DNA of 64,000 bases from Paragonimus westermani (GCA_008508345.1 QNGE01001716.1:62001-126000); one strand, 5' to 3'. Shown: positions 22,585 through 35,400, counted from the first letter of the stretch. The notes: generated by a model from the letters alone, not told the origin. Made by a program: numbers and translations.

Positions 22585-24586
22585 GTGCCAACAACTAGAT
22601 ATCAAGCTCAAAAAAGAAAAGATTGAATACTGCGCGACTGAAGTAATTTTTCATGGGCATTTATTAACAAAGGACGGACTCAAGCCAGATCCAGCTAAGG
22701 TAGAGGCGATTAGAGATATGCCGCCACCAACCGACGTGAAAGATGTATCGCGTTTCAACGGCATGATCAACTATCTGAGCAGATTCTTGCCTCGTTTAGC
22801 TCAAATAATGCAGCCTATTAGGCAACTTACACACAAAAACACTGTATGGACGTGGGGCGACCCACAGGAACAGGCGTGGCTGAAGGTGAAGCAACTGATC
22901 ATGAAAGCACCAGTTTTACGCTATTACGACCCACGACTGCCGTTAGTCGTCCAGTGCGATAGCAGCCAGAGTGGTATCGGAGCCGTGTTGCTACAGAATG
23001 GACAACCTCTGGATTTTCGCAGCCGAAAAATGATCGATGCCGAGACCCGGTATGCACAAATCGAGAAAGAACTACTAGCAGTTGTGTTCGCCATGGAAAA
23101 GTTTAATGACTACACTTTTGGAAGGAAGACGACAGTTCAAACCGACCACAAACCGTTGACCACCATTGTTAATAAGCCGTTAGACAAGGCTCCGCGCCGT
23201 TTACAGTCTATGCTGGTACATCTACAGAAGTATGATTGTGATATAATTTACACCCCAGGAAAGGATATGGTACTAGCCGATACGTTATCGAGAGCACCCG
23301 TACCTACATGCGAAGACAAAGGGGCAGAATTCGATCAGGTCCATCTCACACTGGCCGAACCAGACGAGCGGATGTCACGAATACGTGAAACCTTCGCAGA
23401 GGACGAAGAAATGCAAAAACTCATGCAACAAATCCGAGAAGGTTGGCCGGATAATACCCGATCTGTGGAAGAAATAATCCGCCCGTACTTCAAGGTTCGA
23501 GATGAGTTGACTACAGAAGACGGACTGATTTTCCGTGGGAACCGCCTTGTGATCCCCAGACCGGCAAGGAGAGCAACACTGCAGGAACTACACCGTTCCC
23601 ATTTGGGCATCAACGGATGCATAAGGCGTGGGAAGGAAACTGTTTACTGGCCTGGGAGTACGAGTCAAGTTAAAGATTTCGTGTCCAACTGCGATGTCTG
23701 TAATCAACACGGTAGTCGTCAACCGAAGGAACCTATGCACCGTCGCACCGTACCACATCGACCATGGCAACATGTGGCAGCTGATTTGTTTTCACATGCA
23801 GATAAGACGTACCTCCTAGTCACCGACTACTTCAGCGATTTCTTCGAAGTCGAAAAGCTTAACACAACCTCATCGGAAGAAGTGATCAACAAACTGAAAA
23901 GTCAGTTCGCACGATACGGGATTCCAGAACGCGTCAGATCAGATGGTGGTCCACAGTTCGCATCTCATCAATTTGCAGACTTCGCTAATAAATGGCGTTT
24001 TGCACACGAGATTTCCAGTCCTTATCACAGTCAGTCTAATGGAAAAGCAGAATCAGCCGTCAAAGAAGCAAAGAAAATAATGAAGAAATGCCTTGCAGCC
24101 AAAGAAGATCCGTACTTGGCCCTGCTAGAGCACAGAAACACACCGTCTGCCGATATAGAACTGAGTCCCGTACAAAGACTTTTCGGGCGACGAACGAAAA
24201 CCAGGATACCTTTGGTTGAGAACGCTTTAGATCCACATCAAACCCCATGGACGGTAACACGACAACGTTTGAAAAAACGCATGGAAAGGGAAGCACTGAT
24301 ATACGACAGAGGGTCGCGGGAATTACCACAACTGGCAGAAGGTGATTCAGTTTGGATACAACCACTTGGGGCAGGAACAAACACCTGGCAAAAAGGAACA
24401 GTTGTTAGAGGAGCAGGCGAACGATCGTACGAAGTACTAAGTACTAATCAAGGACTACTGCGAAGAAACAGGGTGCACTTGCGTAAAGGATCCACGTCGA
24501 CACTGGATAATAGTTCTAGCCTAATCGAGAACAATCGGGAACATGAATTCGTATTGAGAAACCGGAAGATCCCCAAAGTTATTTAA
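22553..24586 (+). CDS. pol: Gypsy pol, 3' half: RT thumb, RNase H, integrase
   Basis: One uninterrupted frame runs from about 22553; its first ATG is at 22718. Counted from that ATG (622 residues), the RT connection (SRFNGMINYLSRFLP) is at 10-26. RNase H is at 75-190, with acidic residues D81, E118, D143 and D188 all present. The integrase zinc-binding H292-H295-C325-C328 is followed by catalytic D356, D409 and E445, with 35 residues between the last two (DD35E). A C-terminal GDSVW...RRNRVHLRK domain of the Mag/K02A2.6 kind ends near residue 590. All catalytic positions are intact, so this half could be functional if supplied with an upstream reading frame. It stops 14 bp before the 3' LTR. 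Confidence 0.93.
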   Translation, partial: HDQNLERFLARCQQLDIKLKKEKIEYCATEVIFHGHLLTKDGLKPDPAKVEAIRDMPPPTDVKDVSRFNGMINYLSRFLPRLAQIMQPIRQLTHKNTVWTWGDPQEQAWLKVKQLIMKAPVLRYYDPRLPLVVQCDSSQSGIGAVLLQNGQPLDFRSRKMIDAETRYAQIEKELLAVVFAMEKFNDYTFGRKTTVQTDHKPLTTIVNKPLDKAPRRLQSMLVHLQKYDCDIIYTPGKDMVLADTLSRAPVPTCEDKGAEFDQVHLTLAEPDERMSRIRETFAEDEEMQKLMQQIREGWPDNTRSVEEIIRPYFKVRDELTTEDGLIFRGNRLVIPRPARRATLQELHRSHLGINGCIRRGKETVYWPGSTSQVKDFVSNCDVCNQHGSRQPKEPMHRRTVPHRPWQHVAADLFSHADKTYLLVTDYFSDFFEVEKLNTTSSEEVINKLKSQFARYGIPERVRSDGGPQFASHQFADFANKWRFAHEISSPYHSQSNGKAESAVKEAKKIMKKCLAAKEDPYLALLEHRNTPSADIELSPVQRLFGRRTKTRIPLVENALDPHQTPWTVTRQRLKKRMEREALIYDRGSRELPQLAEGDSVWIQPLGAGTNTWQKGTVVRGAGERSYEVLSTNQGLLRRNRVHLRKGSTSTLDNSSSLIENNREHEFVLRNRKIPKVI

Positions 24587-24600
24587 AAAACAACGAAGGA

Positions 24601-24768
24601 TGTGGACGGTGCCAACCAATAAGAACGAGTGACAGGACGCAAGCCAATCAAAGTCAAGGAAGTTATTTTTGTCTCATATATATTGATTCGCATTAAGACA
24701 TTATTGAGATTCAATCTGTCGTGTAGTGAATACACCGTTCTTGATATCACCACTTGACTTCTTCTACA
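24601..24768 (+). repeat. 3' LTR (168 bp)
   Basis: Pairs with 20675-20842 without gaps and with six substitutions. It is preceded by a weak purine-rich stretch (CGAAGGA), the candidate polypurine tract. Confidence 0.95.
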
Positions 24769-25149
24769 TCGACAATGCCAGCAAATCCTTTATACAACCA
24801 ATGCTGTGTCGACAAGACGGATGATGGATCCGGCTCAAACAAGAACTGTTTATTTTTCTCAGCTGTTACCGTTAAAAGAGATTTACCTTTTTGTTTGCTG
24901 ATTCCAAGACCTGTAGGTGTCACTTTGACAGGACACTTATAAGTAACACATTCTGTTTGTCCGCGCTAATAACCGCATCGACACGTCGTATCTGCTACCT
25001 CTGTGTGGTTCCACGTCTCGTGACCTTTTTATCCTACATTCCGAAATATAGAGTGACCTCGTGAAACAGACGTGTTCATTCATGGTGCAACCGACACGGT
25101 TGGCAATCCCAATCATCCCGAAACAGCAGGTGCCCCTAAAATGTTGTCT

Positions 25150-25171
25150 CTCACCCCCTCCCCCTCCACCC
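25150..25171. repeat. C-rich (minus-strand G-rich) tract
   Basis: Runs of C (CACCCCCTCCCCCTCCACCC) give a minus strand with three G-runs of three or more plus GG pairs. It could form an imperfect G-quadruplex or a triplex. The minus strand is the transcribed sense of the host FHIP gene. Confidence 0.6.
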
Positions 25172-25485
25172 ACATTATCCCACTCACGGTTGCAACTGTC
25201 ATTTGTCATGATCACGGTCAAACCAAAAGCCACCAGGCCCTCACACATGTTAAAAGAATTAAAGATTTGGAAAACATGGACAGAACATCGTCGCGCCCGG
25301 ACAAATGGACACGAACTGAACGGTACTCGGTCGCATCGACAGGATTTGGTCTCCGAGGCTTGTACAGACTCATACAGCAAAGGAATTACAAGTCAAGGAT
25401 TAAGGTCACATCATTCCATCTCCCCGACATACCCCGTAAGTCTTCATCAGTTCAAGCAGTGATCTGAAACAATCATTTCCGCAGG

Positions 25486-25635
25486 GCTTGTCGGATTTTG
25501 ATAAGTTCAAACAATCTGTTGTCTAGCTTATTATTCGTTTATTTATGTCACACTGCTAGTAACGTTTTATATACGTGTTGTTTATTGGCGTCATTATCTT
25601 TGGTTGTAAGTAACTCTCGTGCCAACAAACCCGCC
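25486..25635 (+). repeat. Diverged dispersed repeat, copy 1 (possible LTR fragment)
   Basis: Shares with 27440-27595 an ordered series of blocks: CGGATTTTGATAAGTTCAAAC, then ...ACGTGTTG..., then TTTATTGGCGTCATTATC, then a TAAGTAACT-like end. Identity is roughly two-thirds by eye. Its identity as an LTR or a non-autonomous element is unknown. Confidence 0.5.
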
Positions 25636-27439
25636 TCTCTATGCTTATTGGTCTTCTGTTGAACAGCCGCTAACAGAACTTTAAGATATTTAGGAAGCAT
25701 AATTCAATTGTTTGCTCAAGCAGACACTTTCGGATGGATCTCACCGAAACTAGACACAGGTTAGTTTATTCATTCAAGTCTTTCATCCGTGGGTGTGTTG
25801 AATTGCAAACGGTGTGGAGTTTCCCCTCATTGGCCCTATGGAGTAGAGGAATTGCCACAAATCAAGATGGTAGTTCTCAATAAATTGTCACAATGCATCA
25901 CGGGATCCAAAAACCTTGGCTTAGAAGAGGTAACATTAACTGCTTTGGACATGGAACAATTTCCTCCTCTATCAATTTGATTAACACAGACGGAATGCGA
26001 AGTTCCCTTGGCGAAATCACTCTTTACGAATCCAAAGATGTAACAGCTGGAAGTAAACTGAACGAACAGTTAGTTATAACCAATGTCTAATTACCGATGG
26101 CTTCCCAAAATTAGTTGATTGGACTACCTAGCTGAAATAAGCACAGGTATTACGAGTTTCGAAGCTGATACCGAACCTGACAGTGTTTCTTTGGTCGAAA
26201 AACAGGTAGGATGTGAGTTGTAAACCTTATTGTTCAATACGATGGGTAGGAACCAACTGTCTAGAAGATCCCCAAAACTCATAAACCTGGTGTGCTCATT
26301 CGACCAATTCTTGTGGTGAATAACTCATCGTAACACCAGTTTGAAAGATAGTTGGTAGACATTCCTTAACCCATAAGAATAAACCGTCGAAACACAGCCT
26401 CCGGAACGGTTAAAAACACTAGCCCTTTCTTGAAGCGACCGACATGCTCAACACAAAAATGTGTTCTCTTAACGTTGAACCATTGTTCGTGTTTAACTGA
26501 AACGGTAGATTTTTCATGTGACTATTTTAGTTCATCCCTGTTCAACATGCGTACCATTTCCGATTATCAAAGATCTGGTAGAATGTCAAGTTTTAACTCA
26601 GTGGAGATGTCTTTAAAAAGATGGAGGGACCAGCAACAACAATCCCGCTTGATAAAATTTTTGCGGCAAAAACCTAAGAAGAAGCGACAGACACAGTCAT
26701 GTACGTTGGTCCTTGTAAGAGATAACCGGATGACCTATTAATAATCGGGAACGGCCAGGAGGGAATCGAAACCTTTCTTTCTCATGGGGTGGTGAGGAAT
26801 GTAGTATCCCGGAAACCCACGTGTAAGCAAAGGCATCTTAATTTTCTTAGCTTCTCACCGATGCAGCAGAAACCTTCTCTGGTTCTAACATTGTTCTTCA
26901 GATCCAGGAAAATATACATGGCATAAACTATGAAAGAAAAATGACGATTACTAAAAGACGTGTTGCGTTCGAATAACTATCCGGACTTGAACACCGATCA
27001 TGATAGTCAGGTGTGCGTCCACACAAAGGTTCAACATAGCGCATGCAGAAAGCCAGTTTGCATTCTGTTATCTCACAAAAGTAATAATCTAGTGATAAAG
27101 TTAGAGGAAAGTTTCTAAAACGGTTCACATCACACCTACAACGCCATCCAGCTGCGTCTCACTGCATGCACCGGAGACATGGCCTTGTCAACAATCTAAA
27201 AATACCAACCTGTTCTCTCCAACAGTCGTATCTAACTGTTCACCTGTGGCTGCGAGGGCATGCATTCAGAAGACAAAGAGACAGCTGGAGAAACAGGCCA
27301 AACAGCACCTTCAAAGTGACCGCGTCAGTCAGTGAGTCAATCGGACAATAGACATGTGACGATCACCCGGAATTCGGTCTCATCGGTCGCTTGGCCTTTA
27401 GAACAGGTCAGACACATTGAAAGTAGTGTCGTCATTTCT

Positions 27440-27595
27440 GCTGCGCTATCCGGATTTTACTAAGTCCAAACCTTTTGTTATACAGTGTTTCTGTTTCCGT
27501 ATATTCAGTATACTGTTATTTACGTGCTGTATATGTAAGTTTATTGGCGTTATTCACCTTTTCCCTATAACTAACATTTGCGGCAGTGGTTACAA
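27440..27595 (+). repeat. Diverged dispersed repeat, copy 2 (possible LTR fragment)
   Basis: Second copy, same orientation, 1.95 kb from the first: CCGGATTTTACTAAGTCCAAAC, TTTACGTGCTGTATATG, TTTATTGGCGTTATTCACC, ending ATAACTAACA. The terminal AACA followed by TTTGCGGCAG looks like an LTR end next to a primer-binding site, but no element body could be read between the copies. Confidence 0.45.
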
Positions 27596-28599
27596 CATGT
27601 AACCGAGTGAAACTGTCCAAGCTTGTTGAAACCTTGTCAATCAACTGTGTGACCGAAAGGGCTTGACAGTTTCATTACGTTTGCCTCGATACTACCAAAT
27701 GGAGTCAAGGCAGCTTTAGAAGGACATTGGTAACGTAGTTGTTTTCACTTAAACGTTGGTTTATCTCGGTTTTAAGTATTACATGTTTCTAACTAGAAAA
27801 AATGCATGAAATGGACCCATCTTCGTGCCCTTTCTGCATCGTGGATATGCAAAAGCTATAAACCTCTTTAAGAAAGCCATACCAGAAGCACTAAGTAGAT
27901 CACCGTTTTCCCTATCGTCTTACGAGTATTTTGTTACCAATCAGCTTAATATCATGGAATGGAATTTGCTAGATTCATGAGTATCCTACAATTTGGGTGC
28001 GGAGATATTTCCGGTTGTACTGAGATCGGCATAATATTAATTGTACCAACAGTCATTCACTGAAACGGTAATCGATTTGACACATCGTGGTCTTAGCTAG
28101 ACGTAATCAACCTTGAGACACTGGATATGCTTTATGTCTTGGTGAGGAGAATGGATGTGTAGTCCACAAGTGTATGACTAATGCATCTTTGTGGACAAAA
28201 CGAAGGTACTGATAGGACCGCCTGCAGAGAAAGAAGAGAGCCACATCAACGCCGATTATCCTTTGGGTTCCAGTGAAGGATAGGATACTTTTCGCATGTG
28301 GTGAAAAAAGAGAGCGTAAAACGTCCCCCTAAACTCTCTGCACAAAACAGGAAACACGAACAAACGATGCAAACAACCAGTCGCTGAGATTGCTCTCAAC
28401 ATTCTGTCAGTTTGAGGTTTTCTCAGAGTATAATGAAGGTGTTTGTCGCAATGTGCTTAAATTTTGTTTACTTTCGTCGTTCGCAAAAGTAAAATATGCA
28501 ACCTACACACAACGAACAAACAGAGACAAACGGTAAAAAAAATATGCCTACAAACACACCAAGTGGTATGCAGTCAGAACCATAGCAACCTGATAAGTG

Positions 28600-28796
28600 G
28601 CTTCTGCCACTTTTGTGCACACTGTGCCCTCCGATAAGGTAAGACAAGCATTGATTTGATTGTGGAACAGTATTTTGAATGAGTTCACTAGGTCAACTTG
28701 GTGATCTGCTGTCACGAGGAATTGAACAGCGGACGACATAGGATTTCGAGAAGTCCGTTCACCGAAGTGGGGCTGGTGCATAATCAGTTGTTTCAA
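28600..28796 (-). pseudogene. Penelope-like element relic (GIY-YIG C-terminal part)
   Basis: On the minus strand from about 28736, SSAVQFLVTADHQVDLVNSF reads as the conserved tail block of Penelope-like elements (pattern SS-I-A-x-H-L-x-x-T-G-H-x-V-D-x-x-x-x-F-x-I-L). It is followed by a leucine- and alanine-rich EAT segment. Only about 60 residues are recognisable. It lies 250 bp from an oppositely oriented Penelope-like relic. Confidence 0.45.
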
Positions 28797-29046
28797 TCAT
28801 TTCGGGACGCTCCGCCACGAGATGTGATAGCTGTCGAACCCTACCGTTCACGTAAGCCCGGCTTCAACTGCAAGTGAACTACCACACAATGTCGGAGACA
28901 AGAGTTTGTCAAACTACCCTAACGCATATAGCGACTGAGGCTCTGGCGTTCAGATCTGACGGAAACAGCGCAGCCGAATGGTCGAGCTACAGTCGACTTC
29001 AGTTTGTGCGTTTTATGGTTCTCTAGACTATCGCGTTTGACTGACA

Positions 29047-29490
29047 TTGTTTAATCCCCCGCGCATGTACAAAATGACTGTCAATAGGCTGTCACATGCT
29101 GCAATAGATATGCAATTCAGGCTATGGAAGGCCTCGTATGTCCCCATTTTGGTGTACTTCAACTGCAGCTGCCGTGACGTTTACGTTGGCAGAACTGTTC
29201 GAGTCCTGCACCTTACAATGAAGGAACATGTGCACAAGTAGATCAAGGATTTGATTTGTGGCGTGACCCAGCGCGACCCCACTAAACAACGCAAATCGGC
29301 TTCTTCGATCGCCAAATACCTGCTACAGACCGGTCATGTGGTCGACCCGACAAAAGCTTTCCGTGTGTTGATGCGTCGTCACAAGCCTGTCATCCTTAAG
29401 TCACACGAGGCGCTGCCTGTCATGCATAGCAAGCCAGTTCTTTGTGTGCAAAAGCTGTTGAACTTGAACCTCCGTCTGCCAGGGTTCTGA
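29047..29490 (+). pseudogene. Penelope-like element relic with GIY-YIG endonuclease
   Basis: Two collinear open segments in one region are separated by a TAG near 29239. The first contains YFNCSCRDVYVGRT (29155-29196), the YIG half of the GIY-YIG nuclease core with the Penelope-type Cys-x-Cys before it, then a conserved Arg and a Glu-His pair. The second contains SSIAKYLLQTGHVVDPTKAF and ends KPVLCVQKLLNLNLRLPGF, the usual C-terminal block of these retroelements. The RT part upstream is not recognisable, so the copy is 5' truncated, as is common for Penelope-like insertions, and it is inactivated. Confidence 0.8.
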
Positions 29491-32400
29491 TCAATGACAG
29501 ACTAGTGTATACATTGACTTGATGTATGAATTTAATCCCTTGAAATATTTTATGAGGTTCACCGCTGTTGTGTGTGGCAACTGACGAGAATACACGGAGT
29601 GGTACTACCATGTTGCAAAACTGGTCTTCTGATTTCGTTATTCATAGTTTAACTCTATCTAGCTGCGAGAACGACGAAATGCAACCAAGTTTAGCAAGCC
29701 GTTTGTGCGCGGCTCGTAGAAAAAGGGTAAAAAATGGATTAAAATTTATCACACTTTGACAAGAAAACTACACGTTCGTGGATAACACGAAATAGACGAT
29801 CTACAACAAGCACTGGGAAGGAAAATGGATGTTTTATGAAACTAGTGAAGTGAGATCTCTGCCTCCAGCTCCAAGCTGACCGAGCTTAATAACCTCCCAG
29901 CATTTTTATCTACATTTGAAGAAAACTGAAACAAACGTGAAGGTTTGGTTTTGGTGTATAATAGTACTAACGAAGCAACGCAAGTGAGCACGGACGTACT
30001 GGGAGCTTGGGCAGTGTATCTAACAAGATGTTAGGTGGAGTAGAAACACGTGGCAAAGCAAATGATAACAGAACGCTTGGTGTATGGAAGACAGTGACTA
30101 CCTAAGCACAATGCAGTTGACAGACGCGGCGCATAGTATGGCCACAGTCCAACAAACTACTCTTGTACTGGCTGAGTCACATTGTCCATGCCTGATGGGC
30201 TGGTCTTGCCAGGGTAACCTCGACAATCGGGCAAGTGTATTCCTCATCCTGCCTGATGTATGAATCGGAGAGAAGTATTTTTGCCCACGTGTAAGCAGCA
30301 GTTTGGAAACATGACAGTACGTCTGCTTCCATTGCGACTCTCTCAGCCGGCACTTTATAAGGCTTATATATATTTTCACTATGATGGCGAGAAAACCTAC
30401 AGCCCAAAAGAGTCAAGACGTCATTCTGACTGTATTTCTGACTATCTGGTAAATTTTTATAACAGGGACATTTTAAGCAATTGCCCAACAAATGTTTTTG
30501 AGATTAGCCTGGCTAGCAGGAAAATTAGAAACGGTACCGTGCACCACACAGAGGATCAATGCGGAAAGCAAACATCCTAAGATAGGGAAAAACGCGATAT
30601 TTCGAGATTTTCCGGCAGTATTAACAGTACGGTTTAAGACATCATATTACTTTGGCCACGTGTAAATGGTAGCCACACGTACGATGTTCATTTAGTCTTG
30701 CACGCACCGATTAGTCGCAGCAGCTTATTCGTGGGAAAACAGCGATGAAACGTGATTGACGTCAGAATTGATTCTGAGAGTTTTATAGAAAATTGCAGGT
30801 TAAGCAAACATATTTGTGAATCGAAACGGCTAATTACTATAAACAACCCGCCAACCAGTGCAGACCGAACTTGGCGGCAATGTGCAACTCTGTGTCATAC
30901 ACAGGCGCTTGAGACATTCTGCAGTATCGATTGCTTGCATCGGCTTACTTGACCACCAACCTCAACCCCAAAGGACGCTCCGAAGAGTCATGAGATTGGG
31001 GACATTATTATGTCTCTGATTGACACCCTGGATGCACGGCAGCGGATTAGATAGGAACAAATCACGAGGCTTCTCAACGGCATGCAACGAATTGATACGG
31101 TAGTAACCTTCACCAAAGATGGGCTAAGTGGGCACCAATGTATACGAGGACCTAAATTTTGAAGGAGAAAAGTCACAGTTACCATAGGTAACTAGAAGGG
31201 GAGTTGACTGATATAACAGTAATTGTGCTGTCAACTTTCTTGTCCTCGCCACACCGTGCTCACTCATTTGAAGCTATCAGGGATGTACAGGATAGCGCGA
31301 AGATCAGTAAGTCGAAAATCACCCCTACTTAGTACCGGATACCAGGGTGATTGATACTAAGCACTGAATAGTTGCGCCTTACAGTACAGCAATTCGATAA
31401 TGAAAACCATGCAATCGTCAGGGTTGATCCGTGTGAGTAGGACATTGCAAACCAGTATGACATATCTTAACATGAGAGCATTGCCATTGATTGCAAATCA
31501 CGGAGCCTTTTACCAAAACATGTGCATCTCATTGAAACGTGGCTGAAAGTTGGTAGCACCTGCATCGCTCACCCCATTCTGTCTTGGGAGTTATCATGTT
31601 CCTAATATATTGTCCCCAAGAATACGGTCTACGTCATGTATCATTTAGCGCTAGATCAATCCTAATTGCATCTGAGGCAATAGCTGTGCAATAGCTGTGG
31701 AAAACACGAGATACACCCCATGTATCTATTTGCATTAATCATTAATAATGAGTAACCGTAGACACCATTTCTGTGGTCGACCATAATTTGCCGGATGGAA
31801 AACTGAACTAGTAATCTACGGGGGGGGAACAGTTAAGAAACTGGATAACCCAAGTGTTCAGGTCTTTATATTCCACGGTGAAGCAAGTTCGGTACCGAGG
31901 GGTCATAAATACTGAAGCGGATGATGAAATGTCACCAGGGGAGCAAAAAAGCAATGCGAACAGCGATTAGTCAAAGTAAACCCCAGTCGCAAACAAAAAT
32001 ACTTATAAGCGTGATCAAAACAGCCGTTTTTATAACAAATGGACCACTGACAATTTAGACCGGGAAACTTCGCTATTGTAAGAGTTCACTCAAATAACCC
32101 ATGGTCGATTTGGCTCACGTTCTGTCTCACTGCGGATTGTAAAAGCTTTACCACCTAGGCGATTCTGTGTACTGATCACCGTACAAAGTAACTTGGTGTT
32201 TTGGGTTCTTAGTGGGCAAGGCGTGCACCCATGATCGACTAGTGAACTCAGAATGATGCATGCCTGACGATAAACAGCAGAAATGTTTCAACTCCCGCCG
32301 AACTGCCATTCTGTTACTTCGAACCACCGGTAGGTGATGTGAATTGACAAGTATCTTCTCGCTGAACGATTGTTTGCGTGATGAAGAACGAGCAAAGCCA

Positions 32401-35400
32401 GCCGCTGATAGTGAAACATGCACCAATAAGGTGAAAATGTTCGGTGAGTAACATACGGGCAAGTCAATGGGCTAAGGAGCGAAGCTGACAGATGATCTAC
32501 TTCACGGATGCCAAACTCATTGAGATGACGGTAAGTCTCCAGGTTAATCGCAGACAAAACCCGTATCAATGGAGCTATATGGTAACAAATTCAACTGTAC
32601 GTCTGCCAATAACATGTTCGGGCAAATTAGTCTACCCATCGGGAACACTAATAAATCCATAAATGAATTCCAGACAACAGAACGATTCAGTCCAAACCTC
32701 ACCGTTCTACTATGGAACCCTCTAATGACCGAATGCTCTGTCACAGTGTAAACATACAAATGCTGTTAGGATTCCATTATTATACTTCGACAATATCCCC
32801 GAAGGTTCTGCTAGAATGTCATCCGCAAACCGATCATGTTGCTCCAAACAGGTGTGTTTATACGCTGACTTGTACACCTAGAAGCTGGAATATTAAGTTT
32901 TTGACTAGCCAGGACAAACAACCATCATCATCATCTGTGAAAAATCCAAAGGTTAGTTATTCTTGAGAAATCATTCCGAGGTTAGAAACGATCCATTAAA
33001 ATTCCAGGAACCCGTTAAATCAGCATACTAAGAAACAACGGAAATCGGATCAGATCCTTAAAGTTATCGAAGATTAATCGAATACCTGATTGATAACGTG
33101 AACTGAGAATCGCTTATTGGCGTTCTCAACAGCAGAAACATCAGTGGTCGATAATGATACGTTACTAGCACACAACTATCTAACAATGGACGTAAAAAGG
33201 TAGAACGAATCACCCTATTAGTATAAGAAGAAAAAAAGATACATGGTTGAAAAGGGAGTTGAGACAAAAATTTGTTAAGACGGTAGAGAGTAACAGCTAG
33301 ATGCCTCATTACAATACCTACTCACATTTATCACCTCCGATTCACAGCAAGAGAACAGCGAGTTTCCAACTATCGAGTTCAATGGTTCACCAAAACGTCT
33401 GCAAGCAAAATTTGAGTGCGCCATTTAGTCTTTATGCCATAGAAAGAAAATCACCTGCAGTTTCTAAATTGCTGTTAGCTGCTTCGATTTCTAGTAATCA
33501 ATTCATTACTTGGTATACCATGCCAATGGACTGGAGGATCGATAACGAGTGCATGGCGCAGTAAGCCGAGGTCTGGCACATTTAATAGAAGACTTGATCA
33601 CATCTACATAAGCGTTTGGAGGTGGGTGATAAGTAAGCTACTCTGATACTCCTAACCACTTCGTTGATGCTGCTGGATGTATGCAAATGAACGAACACAT
33701 ACAAGATGGAAGATCTGTACGAGTTTCAACTCGTTGAAAGCAAACAACTACGTTTTATAGCCACACACTAAAACTTATCTCCAAAGCCAACCCGTCGGCG
33801 AAGACTGGAGAGAGGTTAAAAATATGGGTTCCAGAGTGGTTACGTATACTTTCACCGATAACAGATCATCAGGTGCTTCGCAGGTTCACACCAGGAGTAA
33901 CTATTCAGTGTAAGGAAATGTGCAATTTTGTGCGCAACATAAGCTATCGTGGTTACACTTTCCAACGGAAACTGACACTGGCTGCAACACAGAAGTTCAC
34001 ATGACGAGTATCTTTTCGGCATTTAGGCAGAAGTTTAACCTGCCATCCGCTCACACTGACTCATGGCGTCTAAAAACAACGAAAACATAAAACTATGATT
34101 ACAGTTGACCAAGAAGCCACCGTTCCGTTTTTATTGAAACGAAACTGAACGAAAGTCATAGCTACCCGACCACAAATTACGGTCCCCCTCGCACGATCAA
34201 TACACGTTACGGATTGCAGCTCATACATAGAATCAATTCACTGCATAACATAAAATGAGACACGAAATATAATTTTTCACCAATCAGTCAATATTTCCGA
34301 AGCATGGTTACTGCAGTGGCTGTACTGAAGCGATACCATACACCATGTGAGTACCGATTAAAACATGAGCAAAATGAGTTTAGACGTGAAGAGAAACGGC
34401 CCCAGCCAAATCAATAAATCAGTATTGACCCAGTCTAACGCAGATGACGAAAGACTAAAACGAAATAGTAAGCCACGCACGTACACAGACCAGTGTTAAA
34501 TGAGACGTTCAGTAAAATTATTGAATGACCTTAGAAGCTTCAATCCTTAAGTGACGTCGAGAGCACATCAAGTCGCCATATCTTTGGTTTGAACAACCCG
34601 CTCACGAACCCAATTTGTATGAGGGCGAGCAGCCGGTACCGAGATACAGCACGCTATCATACATTTTGGAAGATATGTCGTGTTATGTATTTGCATGTGC
34701 GTTTTGAACGTACATTCTGCCTATAGACCCTCAAAAGAAAACAACTTGAAAAATACAACAACAACCTGAGTCCAGCAATTTAAATGTCCACCAAGTTCAA
34801 CCAGTGATGAATGTACTTGTGTAGGGAAGGGCGGTAGTTATGGCAACTTATATACGGTTGACAATACGCCATGACGACCGGTTCGGCATGGGCAGAAGAT
34901 TCATGGAGAACTCACTTGAGTTAGTGAGAAGCCCAGAACTGAGACGAAAAATCCAGAGTGAACATAGTGCAAGAGGCTTGTTTGAATGAGTGGATGAGCG
35001 ACCTAAAAGAAACGAGTCAACAAAAATGAAAAAGCATGTAAAAAGACGTGCACATGAGAGAAGAAATAACCCAAAAATTCCGGTCCAATCAAGGAAAGAA
35101 ACATGGGCCACTGTGGCGATGAACAATAACTGACAATTAGTATGTACGTTTAATAGTTGTTCGTGGTGAGTTAAACAACAGAACACTTCTGTCTCGGAGA
35201 ACAATGAGCTAGCGTGCACCTGTGATACGGAGCTGCCAAAAGTCATGTCTAGATTGACTCTGGGTCGGCCAGAAACCAAATCAACCTTTCAGTACCGCTA
35301 GTTGAATACAGGATACAAAACAATGTATGTGGTGACGGCGAAGACGGAAAATTATCACAAGTATCAGGATGCCAAATGGGTTTGATTTCGCCTTTCTGTT

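Larger units (their letters stand above)
20675..24768 (+). mobile_element. Ty3/gypsy LTR retrotransposon, Mag/K02A2.6-like, nearly complete
   Basis: The 4,094-bp element has two 168-bp LTRs starting TG and ending CA, a candidate primer-binding site, gag, and pol in the order protease-RT-RNase H-integrase. The double zinc finger of gag, the IADD RT box and the integrase C-terminus suggest the Mag/K02A2.6-like group. The LTRs differ at 6 of 168 positions (about 96.4% identical), so insertion is fairly recent. Even so, pol carries a stop and two frame shifts. No matching target-site duplication is seen (TTAGC before, TCGAC after). It lies antisense to the FHIP gene within its long intron. Confidence 0.93.
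24769..28590. other. FHIP intron: repeat debris, no gene recognised
   Basis: Holds a C-rich tract at about 25150-25171 and the diverged repeat pair listed separately. Overlapping plus-strand ORFs of about 130 codons at 25.06-25.47 kb have no recognisable domain and overlap a similar-sized minus-strand ORF, so they are not called as genes. Confidence 0.5.

Noticed and set aside
25061..25467. Two overlapping plus-strand ORFs of about 130 codons and an antisense ORF of similar length
   Set aside because: All three overlap, none has a recognised motif, and the region is low-complexity C-rich. Chance is likelier than a gene.
34848..35279. 143-codon minus-strand ORF with a hydrophobic segment
   Set aside because: No recognisable domain and no splice or start context. 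Composition is compatible with a chance frame in AT-rich intron DNA.
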